DNA from: Epiperipatus broadwayi
Lineage: Eukaryota; Onychophora; Udeonychophora; Euonychophora; Peripatidae
DNA length: 64,000 nucleotides
Assembly (NCBI GenBank): GCA_028023455.1
Contig: JAQFVV010000071.1
Location: forward strand, 5,594,650 to 5,658,649
Reading direction: 5' to 3'
A program made the position numbers and the translations under genes. This document shows, piece after piece, positions 34,080 through 44,300 of the stretch. Numbering within the stretch: the stretch's first letter is position 1; each line of letters begins with the position of its first letter. The notes under the pieces were generated by a model, which saw only the letters and a program-made list of their open reading frames with translations, made no database searches and had not been told where the DNA came from.

Positions 34080-34440
34080 GTACTTTTAACTTACACCCCT
34101 TGTGGCTACAAGCTGCACTGTTCCTGTGTCAACCACAGAAATATTCAGAGTAGGGGCCAAAAGCAGCAATGCAAGTTCCAGCTGCTAGGTGGCACTGTGT
34201 ATGCACATGAACCTTATGCCAAGTAGCTGTCAGCACTACTGCCCGCTTGGTGGCACTGATAGCCATAGGTAAACACATCTAGCTTACATCAGCTGCTACC
34301 AGCAACTACCAGCAATCTAGCCCACTACATGTTACTGTTCCTTCATGCTATGCACAGAAAAACTGGACCATATATAAGCAATATTGATACTTGCTTGGTA
34401 GTGTTGTTTTATATGCATGTTCTTAAAAGATCAACAGCGT
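34080..34440 (+). promoter_or_regulatory. G+C-richer island with a TATA-like box, nature unknown
   Basis: A sharply bounded block, richer in C and G than the surroundings, with repeats of the type TAGGTGGCACTG / TTGGTGGCACTGAT and CAGCTGCTACCAGCAACTACC. ACCATATATAAGCA at about 34368 looks like a TATA box near its downstream end. It could be a solo LTR, a MITE or a promoter. I see no coding frame after it, so the promoter reading is speculative. Confidence 0.25.
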
Positions 34441-35566
34441 ATAATGTGGAGGTGTGATTAATCTAGAAACCGTAACTATTTAAATCTGCTTTCAGACATA
34501 ATACCATTACATTGTATTTCACTCTCTGATAAATCAGTGTATTTTTAAATTATTTCCTTTTAAAAATTGATCTCTTTTTTTAAAAAGGGAATTTTACAAC
34601 TTCTTTTTTACTGCAATCTTTCTTTCAAAATTGCTAAAAATCGGTCTGCCAATATTTTTTTCAACAGTGTTAAAGGTACCCATTTATCTATTATAATAGC
34701 AAATGACGTTAAAAGATGTGGTCGTACTTTCTCTCTTTTCATAGAAGTCATTATTATGAGAAACACCTCACATTAGTATCTAACTGAACATCATCCTTAC
34801 ACATATACTTTTGCATAATCTTATAAATGACATCCATCTCAATATTTTTCACTTATGGTAACATCAGACATTTTCTAATAAAGCAAATATCCCATAATAA
34901 TCTTATTTAAATGAAAAATAATAATACAAGTATGTTTTTGACCTATAGTTTAGCCTGATAATGTACTTCCTATACTAATGCCTGACTTTTCATTGACAAA
35001 TAATAACAGCATATCTTCAAAAATAAAAAATAAAACAGTTAAATACTTATGCAAATATGTGACATTATAGAAAAGCCTTTAGGCCTTATCAATTCTACAT
35101 ATTGAAAAATATGATGGCTGAAATATTCGATAAGCTAAATGCTGCTTAATATGACTATACATTTTACAAAAATATTTATTTCTCATATCATAGTAATTAT
35201 AAACAATTAAAATTGATAAGAGAATGTTCAATATTAGATGAAAATTCGGGCGAAAGTTTATTCATTAAACTATGAGGAGTTTAGTTTATTGATTTAAAAA
35301 ATATATCATTAATGATTACTAGTGCTCTTATCCAAAAAATATAAAAATTAGGAGTAAATACATATATTATTATCCCCTCAATAGTCAACTCACTGTAGGT
35401 ATTTGAGTTAACTCTACGAAATTCATCATCAAATTAGGTTGATGAATATATGGCCATTTTTTTTTATCTTAAATTCACTTCAAATACCAACTTAATTAAT
35501 TTCATTAGAACAGGAAGAATTCAGGTTATCACAAGGCTTGAGAATGGCTTTTAATCAACTGTTAAT
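34441..35566. other. No recognised feature
   Basis: A+T-rich sequence. The frame 34567-34776 has no identifiable similarity. Confidence 0.4.
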
Positions 35567-35581
35567 TATGCTTAAAAACCT

Positions 35582-35694
35582 TGTCAAGCGTTGTTAGCCG
35601 AGAGGTCAGCACAGACGCATTGCAAGCAAGCAGTTGGTTGCAGACTGTTGTTGCGGGTTCACCTCCCAGCGATGCTATGACATATGAAAAAAAA
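35582..35694 (+). mobile_element. tRNA-derived SINE, copy 1, with TSD
   Basis: A short element starting TGTCAAGCG, with box A-like TTAGCCGAGAGGT and box B-like GGTTCACCTCC, ending GCTATGACATATGAAAAAAAA. It resembles a long-variable-arm (Ser/Leu-type) tRNA with a poly-A tail. Target-site duplication: TATGCTTAAAAACC (35567-35580) and TATGCTTAAAACCA (35695-35708). Pol III transcription and LINE-type retroposition are inferred. Confidence 0.8.
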
Positions 35695-35709
35695 TATGCT
35701 TAAAACCAT

Positions 35710-37495
35710 CATTGCCATCTCTTGGCCAGTTTTTTCTTCGTAAATTTGTCATTTTACGCTTATTTTATAGTAAATTCGGTATTTAAAATTTTAGTTCCAA
35801 AAAAATCTGCATTTGACAGTAATTTTTGAAAAAAGTCGATTTTTCATTGCTGTCTATTATTATATATTTTAGCCTCTTTTCTGCTCAAAACAATATTTTT
35901 TTATAGATTATGTTATAGTTAGAAGTCAAAATGCAAAAAGCATTTATATTATATGAATATTTATAAGAACAAGATTATTAGACTACTTATAGACTAATAT
36001 GTTATTATATGTAAATTCTAATCATTTTTTTTTTTACCAAATTAAACAGTTAACTGCACCTCTCTTTTGGTGAAAGAAGGGAAGATTATAATTATTGTAT
36101 TGGCTAAGCAGTACATTCTTAAACAACTTACTTATTCTTGATTTCCTTACCAGAAATAAGAGACCTAGTAGTTTAGTAGTTAGTTCATCCTGGATAAACC
36201 TAAAAATTATTTTCAGGTCATTAAACAAGATATAAGATTTTTCTTTCAGGCATGTAATCCTTAGACAATTTTAGCTAATTAACCATTCAAAGTTGATCAG
36301 TAAATTGATATTTGAAGTTTTATCTAAACCATAAAACTCCAAGATTAATCCGCCGTCAGATGGTTATTGATTTTTTTTTTTTACATTAAAAATAAAAATA
36401 TATATTATGAAACCTGAAAGGGGGGGGGGTCATACATCTGAGGAGAATAAGTCCATGGTATTCTTTTTACTTACCCAAACTGCATATCTTCATTTTAAAA
36501 TAGTATAACTGTAACAAACTAAAACGGATGACGTGATTAATTTCTGTAAAAAAAATATAAAATAAATAACAAGATTTATCAATAAATAACAAATAAATTT
36601 GAATTTTATTTAAATTAAAGTAAGCATAAATTATTCCCTTTTACTCCTGATTTTTAAATAAGGAAAAGATCTTATTTAAAATTAAGGACACATAAAAACT
36701 AATTTTCTTTATTGGGAGTAGTGAGTATTAACATATTGTCTTCTTAAAATTATTGTGATTTTTTTATTTTATTATTATCAAATTTATTCATTTCTATAAT
36801 CATATTAGTCAATTTCGTATATTAAACTTATTTAGCATCATTTTGATTAAAGTATTTTAAAAGATAAGTTTAACAATTCCATGGGGAAAAAATCAGAACT
36901 TTTTGAGAATTACTGGAGTAGAAAAAAACTAAAGAAATAGGTATGTAATGAACCATATTTTCTATATGATTGGACAAACTTTCAATTAAGCAAAAGTGTG
37001 ACTTACATTACTGTCAACTGGCTCAAACAACCACACCACTTGTAAATGGAATTATAACTGGATCACTTAAGCATTTGAGCAGTAAACTTTTTATTTTATT
37101 TTAGCACGTAGCTTTTTCAACCCTTTATACTATTACAAAAAAGATTCAAATAATTTGGAAAAAAAAATTCAGTGACTTTCTAAAAAAAAAAACACGTAAG
37201 ATTGTTAAACTTACAATAGTGACAGCATTTTTTTTTAAATTTTTATAATGATTTTATATCGCTTATTTTATGTTCTATATATGTGCGAGTGTATGATTAT
37301 GTAGAGCAAATATTATATCGTTTTTAAAATATAATTTTTAATGAGGAAGAAACATTAAAGCAATCTGTATACTTTTTAACATTCTGGATATAATAGTATA
37401 AAGTCTATGATTGCAAAATCACACCTTCGAATTGGATAGAACATGTAAAACAAATGAATTATGTACGATTTCCCAAAATGTTGGTCTTCTCTCAT
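35710..37495. other. No recognised feature
   Basis: A+T-rich sequence with a poly-G run at 36421-36429. No gene or shared repeat was seen. Confidence 0.4.
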
Positions 37496-37499
37496 TCCT

Positions 37500-37538
37500 T
37501 TCCTACTCTTTTTTTCATCTCTCTCCCTCCCCCCGTCT

Positions 37539-37569
<31 letters not shown>

Positions 37570-37604
37570 CCCTTTCTCTTTCTTTCATCTCTCTCCCTCT
37601 CTCC

Positions 37605-37640
<36 letters not shown>

Positions 37641-37710
37641 CCCTTTCTCTTTCTTTTTCCCCATTCTTCTTTGTCTTCCCTTTTTTCTCTCCCTCCCCCT
37701 CTCTTTGGAG
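37500..37710. repeat. (CT)n microsatellite/minisatellite
   Basis: Two (TC)n blocks separated by a duplicated unit (CCTATCCCCTTTCTCTTTCT) with a period of about 85 bp. The Ser/Leu-rich frames reported in all three phases across it are artefacts of this composition. Confidence 0.9.
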
Positions 37711-37719
37711 TTAGAATGA

Positions 37720-38008
37720 CCATATTCATTTACAAGTGGGCATTTACTATTATTTTCTAAAAAGTAGCTTATTATAATTTTATTAGCTTTTTAGTTTTAC
37801 AAATATATTAACTGTTTTGGAGAAATTTGCATAAAGCAAACGCAGATCAGATAAATAATTAAACTGAAAATCTGAAATTATCAATAATATCACAAAATAA
37901 TAATATCATTAAAAACAATTTAAATAGCACTTTATATTAATATATTTAGCATTTTCAAAAGAATCTCTGTGAAGAAAATGAAATATTTTGGAACTAAAAG
38001 GAACCGTT
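37720..38008. other. No recognised feature
   Basis: A+T-rich spacer between the CT repeat and the next SINE. Confidence 0.35.
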
Positions 38009-38118
38009 TGTCAAGCGTTGTTAGCCGAGAGGTCATTGTAGCCGCCTTGCAAGCAAGTAGTTGGTTGCAGACGGTTGTGAGTTCGCCTCCCGGCCGATGC
38101 TATGACATAAAAAAAAAG
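38009..38118 (+). mobile_element. tRNA-derived SINE, copy 2, with TSD
   Basis: Same family as copy 1 (TGTCAAGCGTTGTTAGCCGA start, GCTATGACAT plus poly-A end). Box B reads GAGTTCGCCTCC. The flanking direct repeats AAAAGGAACCGTT (37996) and AAAAGGAACAGTT (about 38114) differ at one position. Confidence 0.8.
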
Positions 38119-38299
38119 GAACAGTTGTTTTATATTTTGCCGATAATTATATATATTTTAAAAAATATCTATATATCTTAGGGTATACAAATCTTGTTTA
38201 ATAAAAAGAGTTAAATTATTTTTAGCCAATTATAATCAGCGGCCATTTTGATGGATGTCTATTAAAATAAATAATCAGATGGTTTTATTTTGAGAGTTC

Positions 38300-38385
38300 A
38301 TAAGAAGTCCGAGCGCCCGAAATACCTTAGCTCCAGAATTTGATACTCTATCACTGCGCTAAACCACACTCAGGGTATAGATATC
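38300..38385 (-). repeat. tRNA-like head related to the 61-62 kb satellite
   Basis: On the minus strand TTTAGCGCAGTGATAGAGTA (box A-like) is followed by TCTGGAGCTAAGGTATTTCG and a degenerate box B region. The same order (TTTAGTGCAGTGGTAGA, CTCTGGAGTATAAGG) is found in the tandem units at 61-62.5 kb. This is probably a tRNA-derived SINE head. Confidence 0.5.
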
Positions 38386-38512
38386 TATTGTATAAAATCA
38401 AACTTTCCAAATTTATTTTCACTTTTATATATATACAAAGAAATTTCCCATAAAATTAATGCTTTAGTTTTGTTTTAATTTGAGATACATTTATTATTGA
38501 ATTACAAACACA

Positions 38513-38810
38513 GGGGATTTGAACTCAGATTTTCAAGCACCCTTCAGCTATCCACACTATCTCATACCACGGATACACATGACCACACACATGTAGAAAA
38601 GATAAATAATCACCAATATACGGACTTCATGCTGAACCAGCACTCATCAGTTGGTCCAGATTACCATTAACCACACACACATATATAATCAGCATGAAAT
38701 ACGTATATTGGTGAATATTTATCTTTCCTATATGTGTGTGGTCATGTGTATCAGTGATATGATATAGTGTGGATAATTGAAGGGTGCTTGAAAGTCTGAG
38801 TTCAAATCTT
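38513..38810. mobile_element. R1 palindromic repeat
   Basis: Starts GGGGATTTGAACTCAG and runs through the R1 blocks to an inverted arm ending AGTCTGAGTTCAAATC. The left arm keeps the ribozyme segment; the right arm retains only its second half (AGCATGAAATACGTATATTGG). Confidence 0.75.
38612..38656 (-). ncRNA. R1 hammerhead-like fold, A15.1 mutated
   Basis: CTGATGA (38644-38650 on the minus strand), stem II with TGCT/AGCA-type pairing and loop GGTTC, then GAAG instead of GAAA, and stem I ACCAA/TTGGT. The A-to-G change breaks the 15.1-16.1 pair, so activity is doubtful. Confidence 0.5.
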
Positions 38811-39267
38811 ATAGGCATATGAAGTGTGCCTGTATTTCAAATATTTATTATTTAATAGTAAAACTAAATGTGCCATTTCCTTTGTGTATGCTTCTAATTA
38901 TGGAAAAACCTAATATAAACACTTTGTTTTAACTTAACATTATTGAGATTTCTACACATTTTCTATTGCAGTTAAATTTCATCAAATTAACTACTGAGTT
39001 CTTTAAAGTCTTTGTTTTTTTTATTATTAGTGGTGAATTTTATCTAAGAATCTGTTGAGTGTGTGTATGTGTGTGTTTTTAAGTTTTTATTATCATTAAG
39101 TTTTATATAATTATTTATTGAGTTTGTTTAGCTTCTAACTCTATTAATGAGTTTTTTTTTATCTAATTATCTATTAAGTTTTCAATCATCTTTTAATTTA
39201 ATTAATTATTTATTGATAATTCTCACCTGTTAAAAATACCAGTTAAAAGGAGATTATGTGATTATTT

Positions 39268-39374
39268 TTTTCTATATGTCATAGCATCGGCCGGTACGCG
39301 AACCCACAACCGTCTGCAACCAACTACTTGCTTGCAAGGCAGTTGCGATAACCTCTCAGCTAGCAACGCTTGAC
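39268..39374 (-). mobile_element. tRNA-derived SINE, copy 3, with 17-bp TSD
   Basis: Reverse-strand copy, with GCTATGACATATAGAAAAAA at its 3' end. The flanks AGATTATGTGATTATTT (39251-39267) and AGATTATATGATTATTT (39375-39391) are a 17-bp duplication with one mismatch, clear evidence of retroposition. Confidence 0.82.
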
Positions 39375-39404
39375 AGATTATATGATTATTTGTATTTGTA
39401 TAAT

Positions 39405-39770
39405 GGACTGTTTCTATCATTCTATATTAAGTAGTGAGAATGTCTTTATAAAAATTTAATTTATTGCAGTTTTTCAATTACATTCAACTGTTAGTACATA
39501 AGTTTTTGGATATGCAAAACGTTTCGAGTGGTATTATTCTTTTCTCTTTTTCGGGTGTTCCTGGCATGATCAGTGATAGTACTAGAATGGGAATCGAACC
39601 TGGATCCTTAGAATCTTGAATTTTAAGGTAATGGTCTAATCATCTGAGCTATCTGGCCAAAGGCAACTGACAGTAGAATATTCATATACTTATCTATAAC
39701 ATTCCTCTTGATTTGTCCATTTTTTCCTAAGATCAAAGTTGATTAGTGGTTTTCAATTATATACAGTAAC
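39405..39770 (-). mobile_element. R3 repeat: tRNA-like head plus ribozyme-like body
   Basis: On the minus strand a tRNA-like head reads AGATAGCTCAGATGATTAGA (box A-like), CCTTA...TAAGG (anticodon-type stem with an overlong loop), then AGGTTCGATTCCCATTCTAG (box B-like). The body follows with CCACTCGAAACGTT, the 3' half of a hammerhead core. Where the CUGANGA half should be, the sequence reads CCGAAAA, so the fold is broken. The tail has AACAGTTGAATGTAATTG. Confidence 0.6.
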
Positions 39771-39774
39771 CCTT

Positions 39775-40860
39775 GATTGACTTATGGGGTTATTCGCGAT
39801 TGTCATGTGAACAGTACCTTTTCTTCTCTATTCAAATATCTTTGTATTTTCCCAATTAAACATATGAACATTGGTCCATACATGGGCTGCTGTCTTAGAC
39901 ATATCTGTTTTCTCAATTTTGCAATCGCTCTTCAATGGACATTCAATACTTAATGTTAGATAATGGAATATATAACTAAAATACCATCATCACAAACCTT
40001 AAGGAAAACACAGATTATATGATTAATTTGTCCCAATTATTTTATATTCAATTCTGATATAATATTGTTATATGCCAGGGGTGGACAAATGTCTGCAAAA
40101 ATCACATGTTCAAATTGCGATATATTCAAGAACCACAATTACATTTTTAAAGTACTCAATAGAAGAAAATAATTGATTTGTTTTATTAATACGGTTTACT
40201 AATTGTATAAAAAATGAAAAGAATAAAATTAATGAGAACAAAATCAATTTTAAAAAAATAATTATTATTCACACATGATTGTATCTGATTGGCTAGAACA
40301 TTAAAATTTGGCTTATAATTTGAAGAAAACTATATAAAGAATAACAATATCATTGGATGAAGGCCAAACAGAATCTGAACTGACAAATAGGAACAATGTG
40401 TTATATTTCCAGGAAATATTAACAATCAAAAATCATATAAGTTGAAGTAAAGAATCATTATTAAATAATTGCCATAAGAGAATAGAGCATATATGGTTTC
40501 AAAATAAAATGTAAATATATTATACTACTACAAATTATGATTTTATTTCAAAAGTTTTGTAGTCTATAGGACCATCCAAAGAGCACATGCGGTTTGTGAG
40601 CACATTTTGGCTATGGTGGTTATATGCTATAAAATTGATATTGTTATGAGGATAATAATTGGAAGATTTATTTCAAGGTAAAGTATTGCCACTGAATTTA
40701 ATTTCTAAATAAATTATAAACAAGATTACTATTCAAAAATAGTATTTATATCAGTATTTTGACAGCTGTTAATAAGTGGATCAATCTTTGAAGAATATCC
40801 TGTTGATTCAGTACTGCTTATATGTGTCCATAAATGTAACATGTATTGAAACATTATACA
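39775..40860. other. No recognised feature
   Basis: A+T-rich sequence, possibly including more R3 tail near 39900-39990 (CATTCAATACTTAATGTTAG). No gene was seen. Confidence 0.35.
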
Positions 40861-40865
40861 CGTAT

Positions 40866-40975
40866 CTTCATCATCATTTTCCACCATCATCAATTCATTA
40901 CAAGATGAAGGTCTATCTAACTTTAATCCAATTTTTCTGGTCAATAGGTTCTTTTTACTACATCATGCAAAAAAA
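40866..40975 (-). pseudogene. LINE (RTE-like) 3' terminal fragment
   Basis: On the minus strand CAGAAAAATTGGATTAAAG and the GATGATGGTGG..AATGATGATGA tail match the 3' ends of the LINE copies near 30.2 kb and 54.6 kb. Only the last codons and the tail remain. Confidence 0.55.
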
Positions 40976-41104
40976 TTTCTTTATAGTTGTATTTATATAT
41001 TGGACTATTTCCATCATCTAATATTAAATATTGAATGTCTTTAGAAAATTTATAACTTCATTTAAATCTCCCAATTACATTCAACTGTTAGTAATTACAG
41101 GTTA

Positions 41105-41321
41105 TACGCCAATAAACATCACATTAGATCCTAAGATATAGGTGCAGTGTTCTCAGATCCAAGGCTCCTCACTGATGAAGGCCACAAGCCAGAAACTAGT
41201 CTGGGGATGTTGGATGAGTAGGCAATAGATGGGGATTTTATGCACAAGCCTTCTGGCATCCATTGATTACTCTAGCTTGCTGTGTGTGGCAATACGTATA
41301 GTGAGTTTTGCCTGTTTTAAA
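41105..41321 (+). mobile_element. R2 repeat inserted in R3, with 9-bp TSD
   Basis: TACAGGTTA occurs at 41096-41104 and again at 41322-41330, and R3 reads continuously if the 217 bp between are removed. The unit has the R2 order: GATCC, ribozyme, GGATGAGTAGGCAATAGATG, GGGATTTTATGCACAAGCC, CATTGATTACTCTAG, GTGAGTTTTGCCTGTTTTA. The insertion is therefore younger than its R3 host copy. Confidence 0.75.
41166..41207 (+). ncRNA. R2 hammerhead-ribozyme-like fold, intact core
   Basis: Stem I TCCTCA (41166-41171) pairs with TGGGGA (41202-41207), including one G-U. Core CTGATGA (41172-41178). Stem II GGC/GCC with loop CACAA, flanked by an A on each side. GAAA (41192-41195). Stem III ACT/AGT with no loop. 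H17 = C at 41201 (GUC). The A.A next to the core in stem II is unusual; everything else matches a hammerhead with a minimal stem III. Confidence 0.65.
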
Positions 41322-41559
41322 TACAGGTTAGTGAATGCACAATTTTTCAAGAAGTATTCTCTTCTCTTCTTCAGATGTTGCTGGTCTGACTAGTGACAGT
41401 TACTAGCATGAGAATCAAACATGGTCTCTTAGATTTTTTGAAAATTGAATTTTAAGGTGATGCTCTATTTTTCTAAAGACATTTAATTCTAAATATTAGA
41501 TGGTGGAAATAATCCAATATATAAGTACTACTAAAAAATCATCATCACAAAATTCAGAA

Positions 41560-42023
41560 TAACTTCTTTATGTCATCCACTCATTTTATGTATGATCTGT
41601 TTCTAGGTCTTTTACAATTTCATGGCATCCAGTTTAAGATTTTAACTATGATCAGCCTGGCTCTAATTCTTTCAATTATTCCCAGCATACATCTCACATT
41701 TCATTGGCTGATATGAAGTTTCTGCTGCCCTTCTATTAAGTGTCTAAGTCTCAGATCCATAAATAAAAACAGGTCCTTTTCAAACCCTATGCATATTTCA
41801 TTTTAATATTTAAGTTATTTGTACTAAAAGTAATTATACTTAATCTGAGTTTGATTCTATGATTTTTCCTATAAATATTTATTTATATTAATAATGTGAT
41901 CAAAATATACTTTATCTAACTCTCCTTTATCAATCTGTATTTCCTTCTTCCTAAAAAAGTGTTAACATTAACCTTTTTAAATATACAGGCTTTCTCATAC
42001 CTGCACTTCTATAGGTAATATAT
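41560..42023 (-). pseudogene. LINE (RTE-like) post-RT region, lower part
   Basis: The minus strand includes a decayed TATGGATCTGAGACTTAGAC (YGSET.T) followed by ACTTAATAGAAGG and later ACTGGATGCCATGAAATTG, parallel to the 30.4-kb and 54.3-kb copies. It lies downstream, in the minus sense, of the reverse-transcriptase fragment at 42.4-42.96 kb; an R1 element separates the two. Confidence 0.6.
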
Positions 42024-42310
42024 AGGGGATTTGAACTCAGACTTTCATATGACCTTCAACCATTTATGCTATCTTATATCACTGATGCACTTGATCACAC
42101 ACATGTTGAAAAAGTAAATAATCACCAATAATCGTATTTCATGCTAAACCAACACTCGTCAGTTGGTCCAGATTATCATCTCCACACATATATACAATCA
42201 AAGCTCAGCTTATATTAAGATAGCCAATCTTCCTACTTTAATAGACAGGCTTCAAACCACTCCACCCCACAACTCTTTAGCCATTCATTTTATTGAAAAT
42301 CTGTTATTTT
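42024..42310 (-). mobile_element. R1 long-variant half-element inserted in the LINE
   Basis: Starts GGGGATTTGAACTCAGACTT and continues through R1 to TTAATAGACAGGCTTCAAAC and the CATTTTATTGAAAATCTG block that also occurs in the left arm of the 59-kb palindrome. The opposite arm is missing. Confidence 0.65.
42124..42168 (-). ncRNA. R1 hammerhead-like fold with CTGACGA core
   Basis: CTGACGA (42156-42162, minus strand) keeps CUGANGA. Stem II retains pairing with wobbles around loop GGTTT, GAAA is intact and stem I ACCAA/TTGGT pairs. Stem III (ATAC/GATT) has two mismatches, so activity is uncertain. Confidence 0.5.
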
Positions 42311-42403
42311 GTCATATTTTCTTACTTTCATCTGATGACTTTTGCAACATTTCCTAAAGTTCTGAATCAAAATTTGCAAAAAACAACACATCATCTGAAA
42401 AAT

Positions 42404-42960
42404 TCAGATGATCCAAATAATCTCTTCATATTTCGATTCCCTTACTTTTTCCCTTAAATTGCTGTTAAAAATTTTTTGGAAATATGAATATTTTTCATAA
42501 TATAGTAAGTACTCTGTATTTATAACTTGATAATCCAAATCGTTCACTGCTGAGGAAATGCTTATAGAATCGAATGCGTTTTCATAATCTACAAATCTAA
42601 AGTATAATGGACTCTCATATTTATATGTTCTTTCCACAACTTCTCTCAATGCTTGGATGGGATCCATTATGTTAAAATCATCCAAATTTATTGTAGATGG
42701 GTTGTAATTCTCTTGAAAAAGATTTTATATAGAAGAGATAGAATACTAATAAGTCTGTAATTTCTAATATTTTCTTTATCGACCAATCATTTGGTAAATT
42801 TTTATTATTTAGATATATGTAGCTTTACCAACAATTTTTTTATTTTTTCTTATAGTTCTTTTAACAGATCTACAAGAATTTATTATTTCCTGAAGCTTCG
42901 AATTTTCTTCAAAAATTTCATAGTGTCTCACTTTTTCCTTTTAAAATGCTTAGCAACGTA
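42404..42960 (-). pseudogene. LINE (RTE-like) reverse-transcriptase core fragment
   Basis: The frame 42685-42404 reads MDPIQALREVVERTYKYESP then LYFRFVDYENAFDSISISS. FVDYENAFDS is RT palm motif A (F.D..KAFD) with its catalytic Asp. Upstream, in another frame (about 42780-42690), NYRLISILSLLYKIFFKRIT matches the NYRPISLLS motif of LINE RTs, followed by the ITNRL-type block, so a frameshift lies near 42700. After about residue 40 the similarity fades, and the YADD motif was not found. It probably belongs to the same insertion as 41560-42023. Confidence 0.78.
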
Positions 42961-43277
42961 AAAGATGTAGTAACTGTAGTAGTTATTTTGTTTTCTTATT
43001 TTTTATTAATATATATATATATAGAACTCTCAAATATTTTGTGATGTCATCCTCTTTCAATAATATTCTTTTTTGTTGTTGGTGAAATACATTTTCTTTC
43101 TGTAGCAAGATGTTGCTTTATCAAAATGGGTAGGATGAGAAAGTTGGCATCAATGTGGGCTTTAAGTGTTCCATATGAATATCATATGACTTAGCCTAGA
43201 AATTAATTAGTTATATATCAAATTTTAAGCAATTTTACTGAATTTAAATCTAATTCTAAAGCACTTATTGACTTAAA

Positions 43278-43452
43278 GTTCAGATGAAAGGTATAAATAA
43301 TAAAAAAAAACTAATTAATTGCATTGAGTCAGCTTTGGGCGCAACACTGCTAGAATCATAATCAGCACTATAATTCTGTCAGTGTTTTGATGAAAGTTGG
43401 CTCAGCACAATTAATTAGTTTATGTTTATTATTTATACCTTTTCATCTGAAC
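43278..43452. mobile_element. Foldback MITE of about 175 bp
   Basis: GTTCAGATGAAAGGTATAAA at the left pairs with TTTATACCTTTTCATCTGAAC at the right; inside, ACTAATTAATTG..GAGTCAGCTTT pairs with AAGTTGGCTCAGCACAATTA. There are no coding bases. The target duplication is not evident. Confidence 0.65.
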
Positions 43453-43869
43453 TCAGAGTTAACAAATGTTTTCCAATTACATATTTTCATGAAAATAGTT
43501 AATACATTGAGATTTGAATTTAAATCTATAAAACCTCAATTTTAAAAATTTCATTCTAATTTAAAAATTTACTAACAAACTGATTTTCCAACTTCAATAA
43601 AAGTATTTAATAATAATAAAAAAACAACAATTGAATGGTTTTATTCCTCCAGAGTTCTTAAGAAATTCAATCACCTAGAAGTGTTATAGCCAGAATCAAT
43701 CTGAGCATCCTATACTTCAAAATCTGGCCCTGTAGGGCATTTACTGTAATGAGAACTCCATTTTAATGTAAATTGTCCGTAACTTTTCAAATGCACCTTT
43801 TAGTTTTTAAAAATATAAGTTACAGTATTTAAGATTTATTTCTCCTTCAATACTATTATAATTTTTTAT

Positions 43870-44300
43870 CATGTTTATATATATATATGTGTGTATTAAA
43901 AACCTCATATATAATGTAAGCACATCTCTTTGAATCCATTTTAAGTTACGCTTTAAAATGCTTACTTTTTCATAATAATTTACATACATGTGTATGAAAG
44001 CCTTGTGATATAACAGATCTATTTATCATCTCACTAATCTGGGTTTGAATCCATTTTGGATTAAAGAATTATCATAATTTATATGTGTGTAGGTGTGTGC
44101 GAGTGTTAGCATATCTATTTGTCATCCCCATGATCTGGGTTTGACATTTTAAATTGAGCTTGAAAAATTTTAGTTTTTATCAAATGTCTATGTGTGTACG
44201 TTTGTGTGAGACCTCGTAATACAAACATCTTTTCGTCATACCTATGGCCTTGATGTGAATCCACTTTGGATTAAACCTATTCCGACCAAGCTTAAAGGGT
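43870..44300 (+). repeat. Tandem repeat, about 4 diverged units of 105-115 bp
   Basis: Each unit has a TGTGTGT-rich stretch, then words like ACATCTATTTATCATC.C...ATCTGGGTTTGAATCCA and TTTGGATTAAA. GGGTTTGAATCCA resembles Pol III box B, but no box A is apparent, so this may be a satellite grown from a tRNA-related fragment. Confidence 0.6.

Larger units (their letters stand above)
40976..41530 (-). mobile_element. R3 repeat interrupted by an R2 insertion
   Basis: R3 tail (TTGGACTATTTCCATCATCT, CATTCAACTGTTAGTAATTA) runs to 41104, R2 occupies 41105-41321, and R3 resumes (ATGCACAATTTTT, the ribozyme-like body, TCTGACTAGTGACAGT, then the tRNA-like head). From about 41470 an R3 tail in the opposite orientation follows, so this too was part of an inverted pair. 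Confidence 0.65.

Noticed and set aside
36436-36468. CTGAGGA followed by a perfect 5-bp hairpin (GAATA/TATTC), as in a hammerhead
   Set aside because: The expected GAAA is TTTT, there is no stem III or stem I, and no other copy was seen.
37411-37760. Ser/Leu-rich frames in all three phases
   Set aside because: They are read-through of the CT microsatellite.
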